Source: Lautropia sp. (GTDB lineage Bacteria > Pseudomonadota > Gammaproteobacteria > Burkholderiales > Burkholderiaceae_E). Taken from it: a stretch of DNA of 64,000 nt. The DNA is taken from NCBI GenBank assembly GCA_030532895.1, contig JAUNKF010000004.1, positions 62,001-126,000 on the forward strand. Direction: 5' to 3'. The position numbers were made by a program, and so were the translations under genes. The notes below the pieces were generated by a model that had not been told where the DNA came from, made no database searches, and worked only from the letters and a program-made list of their open reading frames with translations. Position 1 is the stretch's first letter; every line of letters begins with the position of its first letter. Shown piece by piece: positions 34,745 to 44,074 of the stretch.

Positions 34745-35017
34745 GAGAAGGCGTTCGAGAGGGGACGGATGTCGGGCAGCGGAGAGGCTTTGGCAGCGAC
34801 CACCAGCGACACGACAGGCGCATGGACAAGGCAGGCGCAGGGCCGGATCGGACAGCTGATCCGTTGCCGAAGGATGTTGCCTGCTACCGGGGGGCGGGTG
34901 TTGACATGGCTCAAAGTGGGTGGCTTTGGGTGTCAGACAGTGTGAGCGTTTTCAGCGTTCGGGCCTCTGCCGCCCATCACCCGCCACAGCGGGGGCTGGC
35001 GACACCCGTGAGCTGCG
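34745..35017 (-). other. Unusual gap inside the ccm operon
   Basis: 273 bp separate ccmC and ccmD, which normally touch. No frame gives a plausible protein. A small stem CCCGC/GCGGG with a 4-nt loop lies at about 34979-34991. Confidence 0.5.
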
Positions 35018-35746
35018 TCAGGCCTTGCCGAGCTGTTGCACCCATTGGGTGTGGCTCTCACGCACGAGGATGATGCTGCGCACCCGGTGCAGCACCACCG
35101 CCACCGAATAACACCAGGCCGATATCGACATGATCAGCATGGCCTGCAACATAACGCTTGCCATCTTCGATCCGCTGACAGGATTGACGCTCGCGCCTTG
35201 ATGCAGCGTATTCCACAGATAGACCGAAAAATAGATGATCGGCACGTTGATCGAGCCGACGAGCACCAGGATCGAGCCGGCGCGGTCGGCACGGGTCTGA
35301 TCCTCGATGGCGTTGGAGAGCGCCATGTAACCGAAGTAGAGAAAGAGGAGGATCAGCGTGGAGGTCATCCGTGCGTCCCAGGCCCAGTAGGTGCCCCAGG
35401 TGGGTTTTCCCCACAACGCGCCCGTCCACAGCGCGATGGCTGCCATCAGTGCACCGGTCGGGGCGAGCGCCGAGATCATCATGGCCGAAAGCCGCGTGCG
35501 AAAGCCGAGGTTCAGCACCGCGTAGACCGACATCACCAGATAGATGAACATCGCCATCCAGGCCGAGGGCACGTGGATGAAGATGATGCGGTAAACCTCG
35601 CCTTGCTGGAAGTCGGTGGGGGCCACGGCAAAGCCGAGCCACAGGCCGATGGCACAGGTGATGAGGGCTGCAGCGGCAAACCACGGAATCAGCTTGCCGG
35701 CCAGGAAATAAAAGCGCTGCGGGGCGGCGTAGGTGAACAGGCTCAT
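35018..35746 (-). CDS. ccmC: Heme handling protein CcmC
   Basis: Inner-membrane protein that loads heme onto CcmE. The WWD-like domain appears as TWGTYWAWDARMTS and the two conserved histidines in FIHVPSAW and NTLHQG. Six hydrophobic segments are visible. The ATG at 35746 overlaps the ccmB stop (ATGA) and gives 242 residues, the normal size. Confidence 0.96.
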   Translation of the reverse strand: MSLFTYAAPQRFYFLAGKLIPWFAAAALITCAIGLWLGFAVAPTDFQQGEVYRIIFIHVPSAWMAMFIYLVMSVYAVLNLGFRTRLSAMMISALAPTGALMAAIALWTGALWGKPTWGTYWAWDARMTSTLILLFLYFGYMALSNAIEDQTRADRAGSILVLVGSINVPIIYFSVYLWNTLHQGASVNPVSGSKMASVMLQAMLIMSISAWCYSVAVVLHRVRSIILVRESHTQWVQQLGKA

Positions 35747-36525
35747 TCGAGTGAGGTGCGGAGGGCCAGGGCGACCATGAAGGGGCCGCCCCAAAGAGCC
35801 ATAAGCATACCAGCAGCCAGGAGCGACAGATGGGCGTTGGCCGACAGGCCCGCCGACACCATGTCGACCGCACCACTGCCGAAGATCAGCACCGGCACGT
35901 AGAGCGGCAGGCACAGGAGAGCCAGCAGCGCACCGCCGCTGCGCAGTCCCAGTGTCAGTGCCGCGCCGATGGCGCCGAGAATCAGCAGCGTGGGGGTGCC
36001 CAGGAGCAGCGTCAGCATCAGTAGCAGCGTGCGGTCGAGATCCATCGAGAGCATCAGCCCGAGCGCCGGCGTCACCAGGATCAGCGGCAGTGCCGACACC
36101 ATCCAGATGGCCAGCAGCTTGCCGCCGACCAGGGCCGTGGGCGAACGGCCGCTGGCCAGCATGTGTTCAAGACTGCCATCCTGATGGTCGTTGGCAAACA
36201 GCATCGGCAGCGCCGTCAGCTGCGCCAGCAAGGCCATCACCCAGATCATGCCGGGGCCGATGCGCGAGAGCCACTGGGTTTCCGGGCCCACGGCAAAGGG
36301 CACCATCAGGCAGGCCAGCACGAAAAAGCCGATCAGGTTCAGCGTGTCGGCACGGCGGCGCAGCGCGATGCGCCAGTCACGGCTGAAGGCCCAGAGGAAG
36401 GTGTTGGGCGCTGGGGACGGTGCGGCAGGGGGGGGCGAAGATGGCATGGGCGGCGTGGACGAGGCCGACGGGTTGCTTGTGCCGGAGGGGGCGTCGGCTG
36501 GCGGGGGCGGATGGGCCGTCTTCAT
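35743..36525 (-). CDS. ccmB: Heme exporter permease CcmB
   Basis: Membrane subunit of the CcmAB ABC transporter, which uses ATP to release holo-CcmE from CcmC. Six membrane segments, with NDHQDGSLEHMLASG as the conserved loop contacting CcmA. Compared with the usual 220 residues it has an extra 40-residue N-terminus made of Pro, Ser, Ala and Thr before the conserved FLWAFSRDWRIALRRR start. The ATGA overlap with ccmA argues that this extended start (36525) is the one used. Confidence 0.94.
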   Translation of the reverse strand: MKTAHPPPPADAPSGTSNPSASSTPPMPSSPPPAAPSPAPNTFLWAFSRDWRIALRRRADTLNLIGFFVLACLMVPFAVGPETQWLSRIGPGMIWVMALLAQLTALPMLFANDHQDGSLEHMLASGRSPTALVGGKLLAIWMVSALPLILVTPALGLMLSMDLDRTLLLMLTLLLGTPTLLILGAIGAALTLGLRSGGALLALLCLPLYVPVLIFGSGAVDMVSAGLSANAHLSLLAAGMLMALWGGPFMVALALRTSLE

Positions 36526-37172
36526 GCGGGGCGACCTCCGGGCAGCATCAGCACGGGCGGGTTTTGGCGGGCCAGCACCGGCAGGTGGGTGGCGATCAGC
36601 GCGCTGCCGCCCCGGCTCAGGTGTTCATCCAGCAGGGTTTCGAGCAACTCGCTGCCGGCCTGATCGAGCGCAGCCGAGGGTTCATCCAGCAGCCACAGCC
36701 AGCGGTGGGGCGAGACGAGCAGGCGCGCGAGCGTGAGCCGCTGCCGCTGGCCTTGCGAGAGCCGCCGTGCCTCCACATGCAGGGCACGGCCCAGGCCCAC
36801 CCGGCCGAGGGCCTCGCGCAGGTTGGCGCGTGTGCCGTTGCCGCCATCGAGGCCCGCCATCAGGCTCAGGTTTTCCAGCGCGGTCAGCTCGGCCTTCATG
36901 CCGCTGGCGTGGCCGAGCCACAGCGCATGGGGCCGTAGTGCGCCGTTGCCGGGGGCAAAGCGGTGCCCGCCCAGGCTCAGCTCACCCGCCTGCAAAGGGG
37001 TGAGGCCAAGCAGCGCCCGCAGCAGTGTGGACTTGCCGCTGCCATTGGGGCCGCGCAACAAGAGTGCGCTGGCCGCGGGCAGCGTGAAGCCAATGCCCTC
37101 GAAGAGGCTTAGTGTGCCTCGGGTGAGGGCAAGCTCATGGGCGGACAGGGTCTGAGGCATGGTCTCGGCCAA
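36522..37172 (-). CDS. ccmA: Heme exporter ATP-binding protein CcmA
   Basis: ABC ATPase of CcmAB. Walker A GPNGSGKST, signature LSQGQRQRLTLARLL and Walker B WLLDEPSAALD are complete. 216 residues matches the family. ATGs at 37172 and 37160 are both possible. It overlaps ccmB and is separated from ccmI by a 66-bp gap holding a repeat remnant. Confidence 0.95.
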   Translation of the reverse strand: MAETMPQTLSAHELALTRGTLSLFEGIGFTLPAASALLLRGPNGSGKSTLLRALLGLTPLQAGELSLGGHRFAPGNGALRPHALWLGHASGMKAELTALENLSLMAGLDGGNGTRANLREALGRVGLGRALHVEARRLSQGQRQRLTLARLLVSPHRWLWLLDEPSAALDQAGSELLETLLDEHLSRGGSALIATHLPVLARQNPPVLMLPGGRPA

Positions 37173-37175
37173 AGG

Positions 37176-37219
37176 GGTAGGGGGCTCGGGGCGAAGACGA
37201 ATCCGTGCTCGACACGCAC
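37176..37219. repeat. Dispersed palindromic repeat, degenerate copy
   Basis: GGGGCGAAGACGAATCCGTG followed by CTCGACACGC aligns with CGCGGGGACGAATAAGTGCATAACACGC of the 44414 copy, same orientation. The left arm is poorly kept. Confidence 0.5.
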
Positions 37220-37238
37220 GAAGGTCGGTGCTCGCCCT

Positions 37239-38702
37239 TCAGCGCCGGGTGTTGATTTCCACCAGCACGTGGGTGGCGTCATGGCGAACGACGGCGCTCA
37301 TGCCCTCCAGATCGCCGGGCTGGGCGATCGGCTCCCCGCTTTTGGAGACGCGCGCAATGACGATCACCTGCGTCTGGTTCGAGAGCTGGCCCATCGGCCC
37401 CATCGCATCCGCATCGCTGAAACTGAAGCGATAGGGTAGATCGGCCACCTGGATGCGCTTGACGGCGAGCGGCGGCCCGGCGGGTTTCCCGGATTCATCC
37501 ACCCCCCGCACCGCGAGGAATACCGTTTCATCCGGTTTGACCTGATCCGCCAGCCGTGCGCTGAGCTGGATCGCGCCTTTCAGCACGGGGCCGGCGGCGG
37601 CTGGGGTAGTTTGGCGATCAGCTTTCGCCGAGGCATTGTCCGCGCCTGCCACTGAGGCGGCACCCATGCCGGTGGCAGGTGCTGCATTTTTAGCGGCACC
37701 ATCGCTTGCCGCACCTGCCGCACCGCCGGCCGCTGCCTGTGGCGGCAGCCCCAGCTGCATGCGCACGGCGTCGATCTGGCGGCTGATCTGCTCATGGGGA
37801 GGCGTGCCCGGTTCCAGCAGGGACAGAAGCGGCTCCCAGTAGTCGAGGGTTTGGCGGGGGTTACCCCGGCTCAGCTGATAGGCGCCAGCCAGCGCCATCG
37901 CCTTCGGGTGTCGGGGCTGCTTGGCGAGTGCGTCCTGAATCAGCGTCCAGGGGCGGCCATCCAGCCGGTTGCCGGCCTGCTGGCCTAGCGCGTCGGCCAG
38001 ATCGATGCGGATCTGGGCCGCGAGCTGCGGATCGTCACTATCCACGTCCAGCGCCTTCTCCAGGGCGGCGATGGCGGCCTCGCGCTGGCCGAGCGACAGG
38101 CGTGAGCGGCCCAGCATCAGCCAGCCTTCCACGAGCGAGGGATCTTCCTTCAGGCGCGCTTCCAGCGTGGCAAGCAGGCTGTCCACGTCCGGTTGGCCCG
38201 CCTTGGCAAGAAAATCAGGCTCCACCGCCTCGGGCATGCCGGTGGTTCGGTAAAAGGCAATGGGCAGGGCCACCAGCGCCGTCAGAAAGAGCGCGGCCAG
38301 CACGAGGCGTGGCCTGGTGGCCGCAACAGCCGGGGGTGTCGGTGCACCTGAATCGGCGCGCTTGGGGGGCGTTGCCCCCGTGTCGTGTGCGCTGCTGGCA
38401 GCGTCAGCTGCGGTCGTCGCCGTCGTGCCAGAGCTGGCCGGTTTCAGATCAGCCAGCGCCGCTTCAGAAAACTCCCGGATCAGCGCCTCGCGCTCGGGGG
38501 AATCGGCCGGCAGCTCGGCCAGCTCGGCATCGAGCCGGGCACGGCGCTCGCGGATGATGTCGCGGTTCAGGGCGGCTGCGCTGTCGTGGGCGTGGGGGGG
38601 GGGCGCATCGGTGCGGCGCAACAGCGGCCAGACGACGGCCAGGCCAATCAACGCCCCGATGGGCAGCAGAATCAGGAGAGGAAAGGAGGAGGCGCTCAGC
38701 AT
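37239..38702 (-). CDS. ccmI: Cytochrome c biogenesis factor CcmI (TPR)
   Basis: Apocytochrome c chaperone of the CcmFHI heme lyase. Two membrane segments (first at residues 7-28; second after about residue 125, LVLAALFLTALVALPIAFY) flank a cytoplasmic loop with RDIIRERRARLDAEL. TPR-like helices follow (GWLMLGRSRLSLGQREAAIA), and a C-terminal periplasmic domain starts near LKGAIQLSARL. Length 487 is longer than usual because of Ala/Thr-rich linkers. Its place is unusual: it is the first gene of the operon, ahead of ccmA, rather than fused to or following ccmH. Confidence 0.9.
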   Translation of the reverse strand: MLSASSFPLLILLPIGALIGLAVVWPLLRRTDAPPPHAHDSAAALNRDIIRERRARLDAELAELPADSPEREALIREFSEAALADLKPASSGTTATTAADAASSAHDTGATPPKRADSGAPTPPAVAATRPRLVLAALFLTALVALPIAFYRTTGMPEAVEPDFLAKAGQPDVDSLLATLEARLKEDPSLVEGWLMLGRSRLSLGQREAAIAALEKALDVDSDDPQLAAQIRIDLADALGQQAGNRLDGRPWTLIQDALAKQPRHPKAMALAGAYQLSRGNPRQTLDYWEPLLSLLEPGTPPHEQISRQIDAVRMQLGLPPQAAAGGAAGAASDGAAKNAAPATGMGAASVAGADNASAKADRQTTPAAAGPVLKGAIQLSARLADQVKPDETVFLAVRGVDESGKPAGPPLAVKRIQVADLPYRFSFSDADAMGPMGQLSNQTQVIVIARVSKSGEPIAQPGDLEGMSAVVRHDATHVLVEINTRR

Positions 38703-38896
38703 CCCCGCATTGTCGGGGCAATGTCGGGCCGGGTCAAAGGGGCCAAGGCAAATAAAAAGATGAGGGGTGAGAGGCGCTGAAGTTGGGCCTCAGAAGGGGG
38801 CGGAGGAGGCGGCGCAGCGAGAGAAGCGAGTGGGAAAGGGTTGGTGAAAGCAGGGAGAAAGTCAAAGGGTGGGGCAAGCGCAGCGGCCAATGAAAA

Positions 38897-38920
38897 GGCG
38901 CCCGAAGGCGCCTGGTGAGG
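38897..38920 (-). terminator. Terminator of the type I secretion operon
   Basis: GGCGCC (38897-38902)/GGCGCC (38907-38912) with a TTCG tetraloop on the minus strand, followed by TTTTCA. It lies about 70 bp after the HlyD-type gene stop. Confidence 0.75.
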
Positions 38921-38978
38921 AGGGGGGCTGGGGAGCGACGGCATGGGCCGCGTCACCCGGCGTATGAAGCTGTCCCGA

Positions 38979-40265
38979 TCAACGCTCGCGCATCGCTTCA
39001 CGCATCTTCAGGATCGGCTTGAGCACATAGTCCATCACCGTCTTCTCGCCCGTGCGGATCTCGACCGAGGCCGTCATGCCGGGGATGATCGGCAGCGCCT
39101 TGCCGCCGGCGGACAGCGCCGAGTTCTTCGTGCGAACCAGCACGCGGTAGTAGCGGTTGTCCTGCGCCGTGCGCTGCTCGTCGTCGCGCAGCGTGTCCGG
39201 GCTGATCAGCTCCACTTCGCCGCTGAGGCCGCCGTAGATCGCGTAATCATAGGCCGAGATCTTGACGGTGGCCGGCAGGCCAGGGCGCAGGAAAGCCACA
39301 TCATGCGGGCGGATCTTCGCTTCCACCAGCAACTGGTCTTCCAGCGGGATGATCTCCATGATGTCCTGACCCGGCTGGATCACGCCGCCACGGGTGTTCA
39401 TCCGGATGTTCTTCACGATGCCCTTGACCGGCGCCGTCAGCACCGTTCGCGTCACCTGATCCTGGCGCGCCGTCAGGGACTGCTGCACCTGAGCTAGCTC
39501 GGCCTCCACCTTGGAGAGGTCGTTGGCCGCATCCACGCGATGCTTGTTCGTGCGCTCCTGCATCTGTGCCTGAAGATCGTTGAACTGCCGTTGCAGCTTC
39601 AAAAGCTCCGTTTCGGCCACCAGCCCCTTGGCCACCATCGGCTTCGTGATGGCGATTTCACGCGCCACCAGCGCCTGACTGGCCTGAGCGGTGGCAATGG
39701 CCTGTTGCAGCGCATCGCGCCGGGCCTCGAAAGTGGCGGTTTCGTTGTCCACCACTTCGGTGTCGGCCAGCACGTCTTCAGGGAACTTCAGCTTCGTGCC
39801 GCGCGACTCGGCGCGCAGGCGGGCGGCCGACGCCTTCAGGCTGATCAGCTTGCTGTAGCCTTCCTGGTACGAGGAGCGTGCCTTCGTCTCGTCGATGCGC
39901 AACAGCGGTTGGCCGGCCGAGACCGTGGCGCCTTCGCGCACCAGCATTTCGGCCAGAATGCCGCCTTCCAGCGACTGGATCACCTGCTCGCGGCTGGAGG
40001 CGATCACGCGTGCATCCCCACGGGTGATTTCTTCCAGTCGGCTGTGATAGGCCCAGACAGCGGCCGACACCAACAGGCCCACGATCAGCGCCAGCAGCAG
40101 AAAGCTGCTCTTTTGCCGATCGTTCACCATCGCCTGCTGCATGTCGCGCATGAAGTCGAAGTCGCTGCCGCTGCCGGCATAGGCCGGCTTGATGAAGCTG
40201 TCACGGCTTTGCACGGCACGCTGCGCCGGCGCGGTTGCCGGCACCATCGCTTTTTTATCAGACAC
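38979..40265 (-). CDS. Type I secretion membrane fusion protein (HlyD/LapC family)
   Basis: Periplasmic adaptor linking the ABC transporter to TolC. A single membrane helix (SSFLLLALIVGLLVSAAVWAY) near residues 53-73 is followed by the lipoyl-type half-motif EGGILAEMLVREGATVSAGQ, a coiled-coil hairpin (about 130-260), and the return half TVLTAPVKGIVKNIRM. The C-terminal segment PGMTASVEIRTGEKTVMDYVLKP (quoted in part: PGMTASVEIRTGEKTVMDY) is typical of HlyD proteins of RTX/adhesin exporters. It overlaps the ABC gene by 8 bp. 428 residues is normal. Confidence 0.94.
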   Translation of the reverse strand: MSDKKAMVPATAPAQRAVQSRDSFIKPAYAGSGSDFDFMRDMQQAMVNDRQKSSFLLLALIVGLLVSAAVWAYHSRLEEITRGDARVIASSREQVIQSLEGGILAEMLVREGATVSAGQPLLRIDETKARSSYQEGYSKLISLKASAARLRAESRGTKLKFPEDVLADTEVVDNETATFEARRDALQQAIATAQASQALVAREIAITKPMVAKGLVAETELLKLQRQFNDLQAQMQERTNKHRVDAANDLSKVEAELAQVQQSLTARQDQVTRTVLTAPVKGIVKNIRMNTRGGVIQPGQDIMEIIPLEDQLLVEAKIRPHDVAFLRPGLPATVKISAYDYAIYGGLSGEVELISPDTLRDDEQRTAQDNRYYRVLVRTKNSALSAGGKALPIIPGMTASVEIRTGEKTVMDYVLKPILKMREAMRER

Positions 40266-42651
40266 GACGCACCCCCTGGATCTTGCCTTCCTTCAATGCT
40301 TGCAGCACCGCTTCCTTCGGCCCATCAGCCACGCGGACGCCGCCGTCCATGATCATCACCCGATTGACGTAATCGAGCAGTTGCAGCTTGTGCGTGACGA
40401 ACACCATCGTCTGACGCGCACACAAGCGGGCCAGCGCCTGCATCACCATCGTCTCGGTGGCGCTGTCCATGGCACTCGTCGGCTCATCCAGCAGCATCAC
40501 GGCCGGGTTGGCGATTACTGCGCGGGCCAGTGCTACGGCCTGACGCTGGCCGCCCGACAGCCCGTTGCCGCCTTCGCCAATGGGCATGTCATAGCCGTTC
40601 GGGTGGCTGCTGGCGATCTGGTGCACGCCAAAGGCATCGGCGATGCGCATCATCGAGTCATCGTCGATATGCGGGTTGCCGGCCTTCAGGTTCTCGCGCA
40701 GCGTGCCGAAAAAGAGCCGCGTGTCCTGACCCACATACAGCACATGGCGGCGCACGTCCGCCGGCTCGATCTGTTGCAGCTCCACCCCATCGAGCTTCAC
40801 CGAGCCTTCGGTGGGGCGATACAGCCCGGCCAGCACCTTCAGCAGCGACGACTTGCCGCTGCCGATGCGGCCCAGAATGGCCACCCGCTCGCCGGGGCCA
40901 AGGTTCATGCTCAGGTTCTTCACCGATTCCGGCGCTTGTGGGCCATAGCGATAGCTGATCTCCTGGGCCGACAGCGCACCTTGCGTCGTCGATTTGCGCA
41001 CATAGTTGCGGTCGGCGTCCCGGTCGGTCGGGGTGGCCATCACCTTGTTCAGCGATTGCAGCGCGGTCTTGGCCTGCTGATAGCGCACGGCCAGTGCCGT
41101 GATGCTGGCGGCCGGTGCAATCGTGCGGCCAGCCAGAATCACCGAGCCGATCAGCGCGCCCATCGTCAGCGTGCCGTCACCGATCAGGTACACCCCCCAG
41201 CACACCATCGCCACCGTACACATCGACTGCAACAGTGCCGTGAAGTTGCTCACCATTGCCGTGATCGAGCGGCTCTTCATCGAGGTGCGGGCTGTCAGCG
41301 CCGAGGCGCGTTCATAGCGGGTCTGCACCTGGCTTTCCATCCGCAGCGCCTTGATCGCTTCGGCGTTTTCCAGCGTCTCCACCAGAATCCCCTGCTTGAT
41401 CGAGCCTTCACGCAGATGTTCCTTCACATAGCGCGAGAGCGGAATCTGTGCGAGCGCTCCCACAAGGATCAGGATCGGGATGCAGGCGAGCGGCACCAGA
41501 TAGAGCGGCCCGGCGATCAGGTGGATCACCCAGACGAAGAGCAGGATGAAGGGCAGGTCGGTAAGCGTGGCGAGCGTCGCCGAGGTGGCGAAGTCTCGCA
41601 CCGACTCGAACTCACGGATCGTGTTCGCATAGGCGCCGGCCGATTGCGGCCGGTTTTCGAGCCGTGACATCATCGCCTGGCGAAAGAGCGTCGAACCCAA
41701 CAGCAGATCGGCTTTCTTGCCGGCGTTGTCGATCAGCCAGCTTCGGAGGTTGCGGGCCAGATACTCGAAGAGCATCGCCACCATCACCCCGCTGGCCAGC
41801 GCCCAGAGCGTCACATAAGCCTGGTTGGAAATCACCCGGTCATAGACGTTCATCGTGAAGAAGGTGCCCGAGAGCGCCAGCACGTTCACCAAGAGCGCCG
41901 CCACGGCCGCCTGGGCGTAATAGCCCCGAAAACGCCAGATCGTGCTCCAGAACCAGTGCCCCTTGGCCTTCTCGATCACGATCGGGCTGCGCTTGTCCTC
42001 GGCAATGGCCGGGCGCACCAACAGGCAGGTGCCCATGTAGTGCCGCTTCAGCTCGGCCAGCGAGATCTCGATCTCCAGCGCACCCTGCTCGCAGGGCAGG
42101 ATCACGAGCTGGCCGTTTTCCCGTTTTTCCAGCAGCAGACAGGCCCGCAAGTCGTTCAGCAACAGCACCACCGGCAGTTGCAGCGGGTTGATCTGCTCGA
42201 TGTCCCGGTGCTGGATGCGCACCTTGCAGCCATGTGCCTCGGCGATTCGCATCATGCCGGCTGGTTGCAGCGGGTGTTCGTGCGGAATGCCGGTGGCCAG
42301 TGCATCTTCGCTCTTGTGGATGTCGAAGCGGGCCAGAATCTGAGAGAGCGCCGTGAGCAGCGGATCGGGCAGGGGCTGCTTCACCGGCACCGCCTGCTGA
42401 ATGGGCTGTGGCTGCGGAGCGTGGGCTGCCTGCATGGGTTGGGTTGCTGCCTGGCCGGCCTGAGCGCTGCCGTTGGCCACCTCACTGGGGGGGGGAGTGG
42501 CCGAGTCCTGCGGGGCGGTCGCGCTGCTGGGCGGAATGCCGTTGCCGGCTTGGGAAGCAGAAGAAGACATGGTTTCAGGGGGCTGGGCTGGCCGTTCGGC
42601 GCCTTGGGCGGAACGACCAGCAATCTGGGGTCTTTCGTCGGTCACTTTCAT
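40258..42651 (-). CDS. Type I secretion ABC transporter with catalytically dead C39-like domain (LapB/HlyB type)
   Basis: Inner-membrane exporter with fused domains: a Pro/Ala/Gln-rich N-terminus of about 90 residues, a C39-like domain (LSQILARFDIHKSEDAL onward) without the catalytic Cys, six membrane helices, and an ATPase domain with Walker A GRIGSGKSSLL, signature LSGGQRQAVALARA and Walker B VMLLDEPTSAMD. The lost Cys marks the C39-like type that binds but does not cleave RTX or giant adhesin substrates. An internal ATG at 42570 would remove 27 residues of the odd N-terminus. It follows the TolC gene by 55 bp and overlaps the HlyD gene. Confidence 0.94.
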   Translation of the reverse strand: MKVTDERPQIAGRSAQGAERPAQPPETMSSSASQAGNGIPPSSATAPQDSATPPPSEVANGSAQAGQAATQPMQAAHAPQPQPIQQAVPVKQPLPDPLLTALSQILARFDIHKSEDALATGIPHEHPLQPAGMMRIAEAHGCKVRIQHRDIEQINPLQLPVVLLLNDLRACLLLEKRENGQLVILPCEQGALEIEISLAELKRHYMGTCLLVRPAIAEDKRSPIVIEKAKGHWFWSTIWRFRGYYAQAAVAALLVNVLALSGTFFTMNVYDRVISNQAYVTLWALASGVMVAMLFEYLARNLRSWLIDNAGKKADLLLGSTLFRQAMMSRLENRPQSAGAYANTIREFESVRDFATSATLATLTDLPFILLFVWVIHLIAGPLYLVPLACIPILILVGALAQIPLSRYVKEHLREGSIKQGILVETLENAEAIKALRMESQVQTRYERASALTARTSMKSRSITAMVSNFTALLQSMCTVAMVCWGVYLIGDGTLTMGALIGSVILAGRTIAPAASITALAVRYQQAKTALQSLNKVMATPTDRDADRNYVRKSTTQGALSAQEISYRYGPQAPESVKNLSMNLGPGERVAILGRIGSGKSSLLKVLAGLYRPTEGSVKLDGVELQQIEPADVRRHVLYVGQDTRLFFGTLRENLKAGNPHIDDDSMMRIADAFGVHQIASSHPNGYDMPIGEGGNGLSGGQRQAVALARAVIANPAVMLLDEPTSAMDSATETMVMQALARLCARQTMVFVTHKLQLLDYVNRVMIMDGGVRVADGPKEAVLQALKEGKIQGVRRV

Positions 42652-42706
42652 CGGAATGCCTGTCGCACAGGATCGGGGTGGACGCCCGAGCCGTGCTCGG
42701 TTGGGT

Positions 42707-44074
42707 TCAATTCAGTGCGGGCAGGGCCGGGGCGGCTGGACGGGTTTCGGGCTGTACGCCTTCAGCCACCACGGGGGGCAGTGCCTCGATGCCGAGTCTT
42801 GGCAGCAGGCGGCCCGTGCTGCCCAGCAGCCGGTAGCGGGCCTGATTCAGCTCCTGCGCTTCCACCGTGGCACCCAGCTGGGCCTGATAGATCTCGTTTT
42901 CGGCATTGAGCAGGTCGATGATGCTGCGCTTGCCGATCTGGAACTGTTCCCAGTAGGCGGCGCGCACCTTGCGGGTGTTCTCCACCAGGGCCGATCGGGT
43001 GCCCACCCGTCCCTGTCGCGCCTGAATCTGTGTCCAGTGCCGAGCCACATCCGTTTCCAGCGTGCGGCGCGTGTTGGCCACCGCCTCCTCGGTACTGAGT
43101 ACCTGTGCCCGGGCGGCGGCGGCGTGCGCGGCGCCCTGGCCCCCGTCGAAGGGGTTCCAGTCCGTCACCACCGACACGTCATAACCACCAAACCATTGCC
43201 GCTTGCCGTCCGCATCATAAGGGCTGTTCACGCGGGCGCGCAGGTTGAAGCTCGGCTTGTTCCATGCATTGGCCACCTCGGCCGCCTTCTGGGCTGCCTG
43301 CACCTCAGCTCGGCCAGCCAGGATCGCCGGGTGTTCGCCCAGTGCCGCCATCGCCTGCGAGAGGCTCGCAAGCTGCGTGTCGGCCGGCGGCGGTGGCACC
43401 ATGCCCTTCAGCGGTTGGCCCAGCAGCTGGGTGAGCGATGCCCGGGCTTCGGCCAGTTGCCCTTCACGATCGGAGAGCGTCACCTGAGCCTGAGAGAGCC
43501 GCGAATTGGTTTGAAGCAGGTCGTAACCACGGCCCTGGTCATGGGCCACGATCTGTTGCACACGGCGACGCAGCTTGTCGATTTCGGCCACATAGTTCCG
43601 GGTCAATGCCGTCAACTCGGCCTGCTTCACCACTTCGATGTAGGCGTCGGCCACCTTCATCGCAATGTCGGCACGCGCGGCCTCGGTGCTGTAATTGGCC
43701 CCTGTCAGCCGGGCCAGTTGACGGGCTGTCTCGTTGTCGGTTCGTCCGCCGTCATAAATGGGCTTGATCGCCTGGGCACCCAGATCGCCGTGACGATTGT
43801 TGCCGTTGCCGCGCTGATAACCCCAGCCAGGCTCGGCGATCACGCCAAAGCGCATGTTCATCTGGCTCTGGGCGCCGGCCACCTCATGGCGGATCGTTTC
43901 GGCCTGACGGCGTGCGCCGACCACCTGGGGATGCTGCCCCAGTGCGATCAGCACGCTTTCTTTCAGGGTTTCGGCCGAGACAGGCAAGTGGATGACGGCC
44001 AGTGCGGTGGCCACGGCCCAGCCAAGACGGGGGCGAGGGCGGGCAGAAACGGGCATGTGTCGTGATGGATGCAT
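42707..44074 (-). CDS. TolC-family outer membrane channel of the type I system
   Basis: Outer-membrane exit duct; two long repeats of helical and strand segments are visible, beginning TLKESVLIALGQHPQV and again after ASLSQAMAALGEHPAIL. The signal peptide ends near LPVSAETL. ATGs at 44074 and 44056 both precede it; neither has a clear ribosome-binding site. About 455 residues, normal for the LapE/AggA-like branch. The C-terminal tail is Pro/Ala-rich. First gene of the tolC-like/ABC/HlyD operon; no RTX or adhesin gene is next to it in this window. Confidence 0.93.
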   Translation of the reverse strand: MHPSRHMPVSARPRPRLGWAVATALAVIHLPVSAETLKESVLIALGQHPQVVGARRQAETIRHEVAGAQSQMNMRFGVIAEPGWGYQRGNGNNRHGDLGAQAIKPIYDGGRTDNETARQLARLTGANYSTEAARADIAMKVADAYIEVVKQAELTALTRNYVAEIDKLRRRVQQIVAHDQGRGYDLLQTNSRLSQAQVTLSDREGQLAEARASLTQLLGQPLKGMVPPPPADTQLASLSQAMAALGEHPAILAGRAEVQAAQKAAEVANAWNKPSFNLRARVNSPYDADGKRQWFGGYDVSVVTDWNPFDGGQGAAHAAAARAQVLSTEEAVANTRRTLETDVARHWTQIQARQGRVGTRSALVENTRKVRAAYWEQFQIGKRSIIDLLNAENEIYQAQLGATVEAQELNQARYRLLGSTGRLLPRLGIEALPPVVAEGVQPETRPAAPALPALN

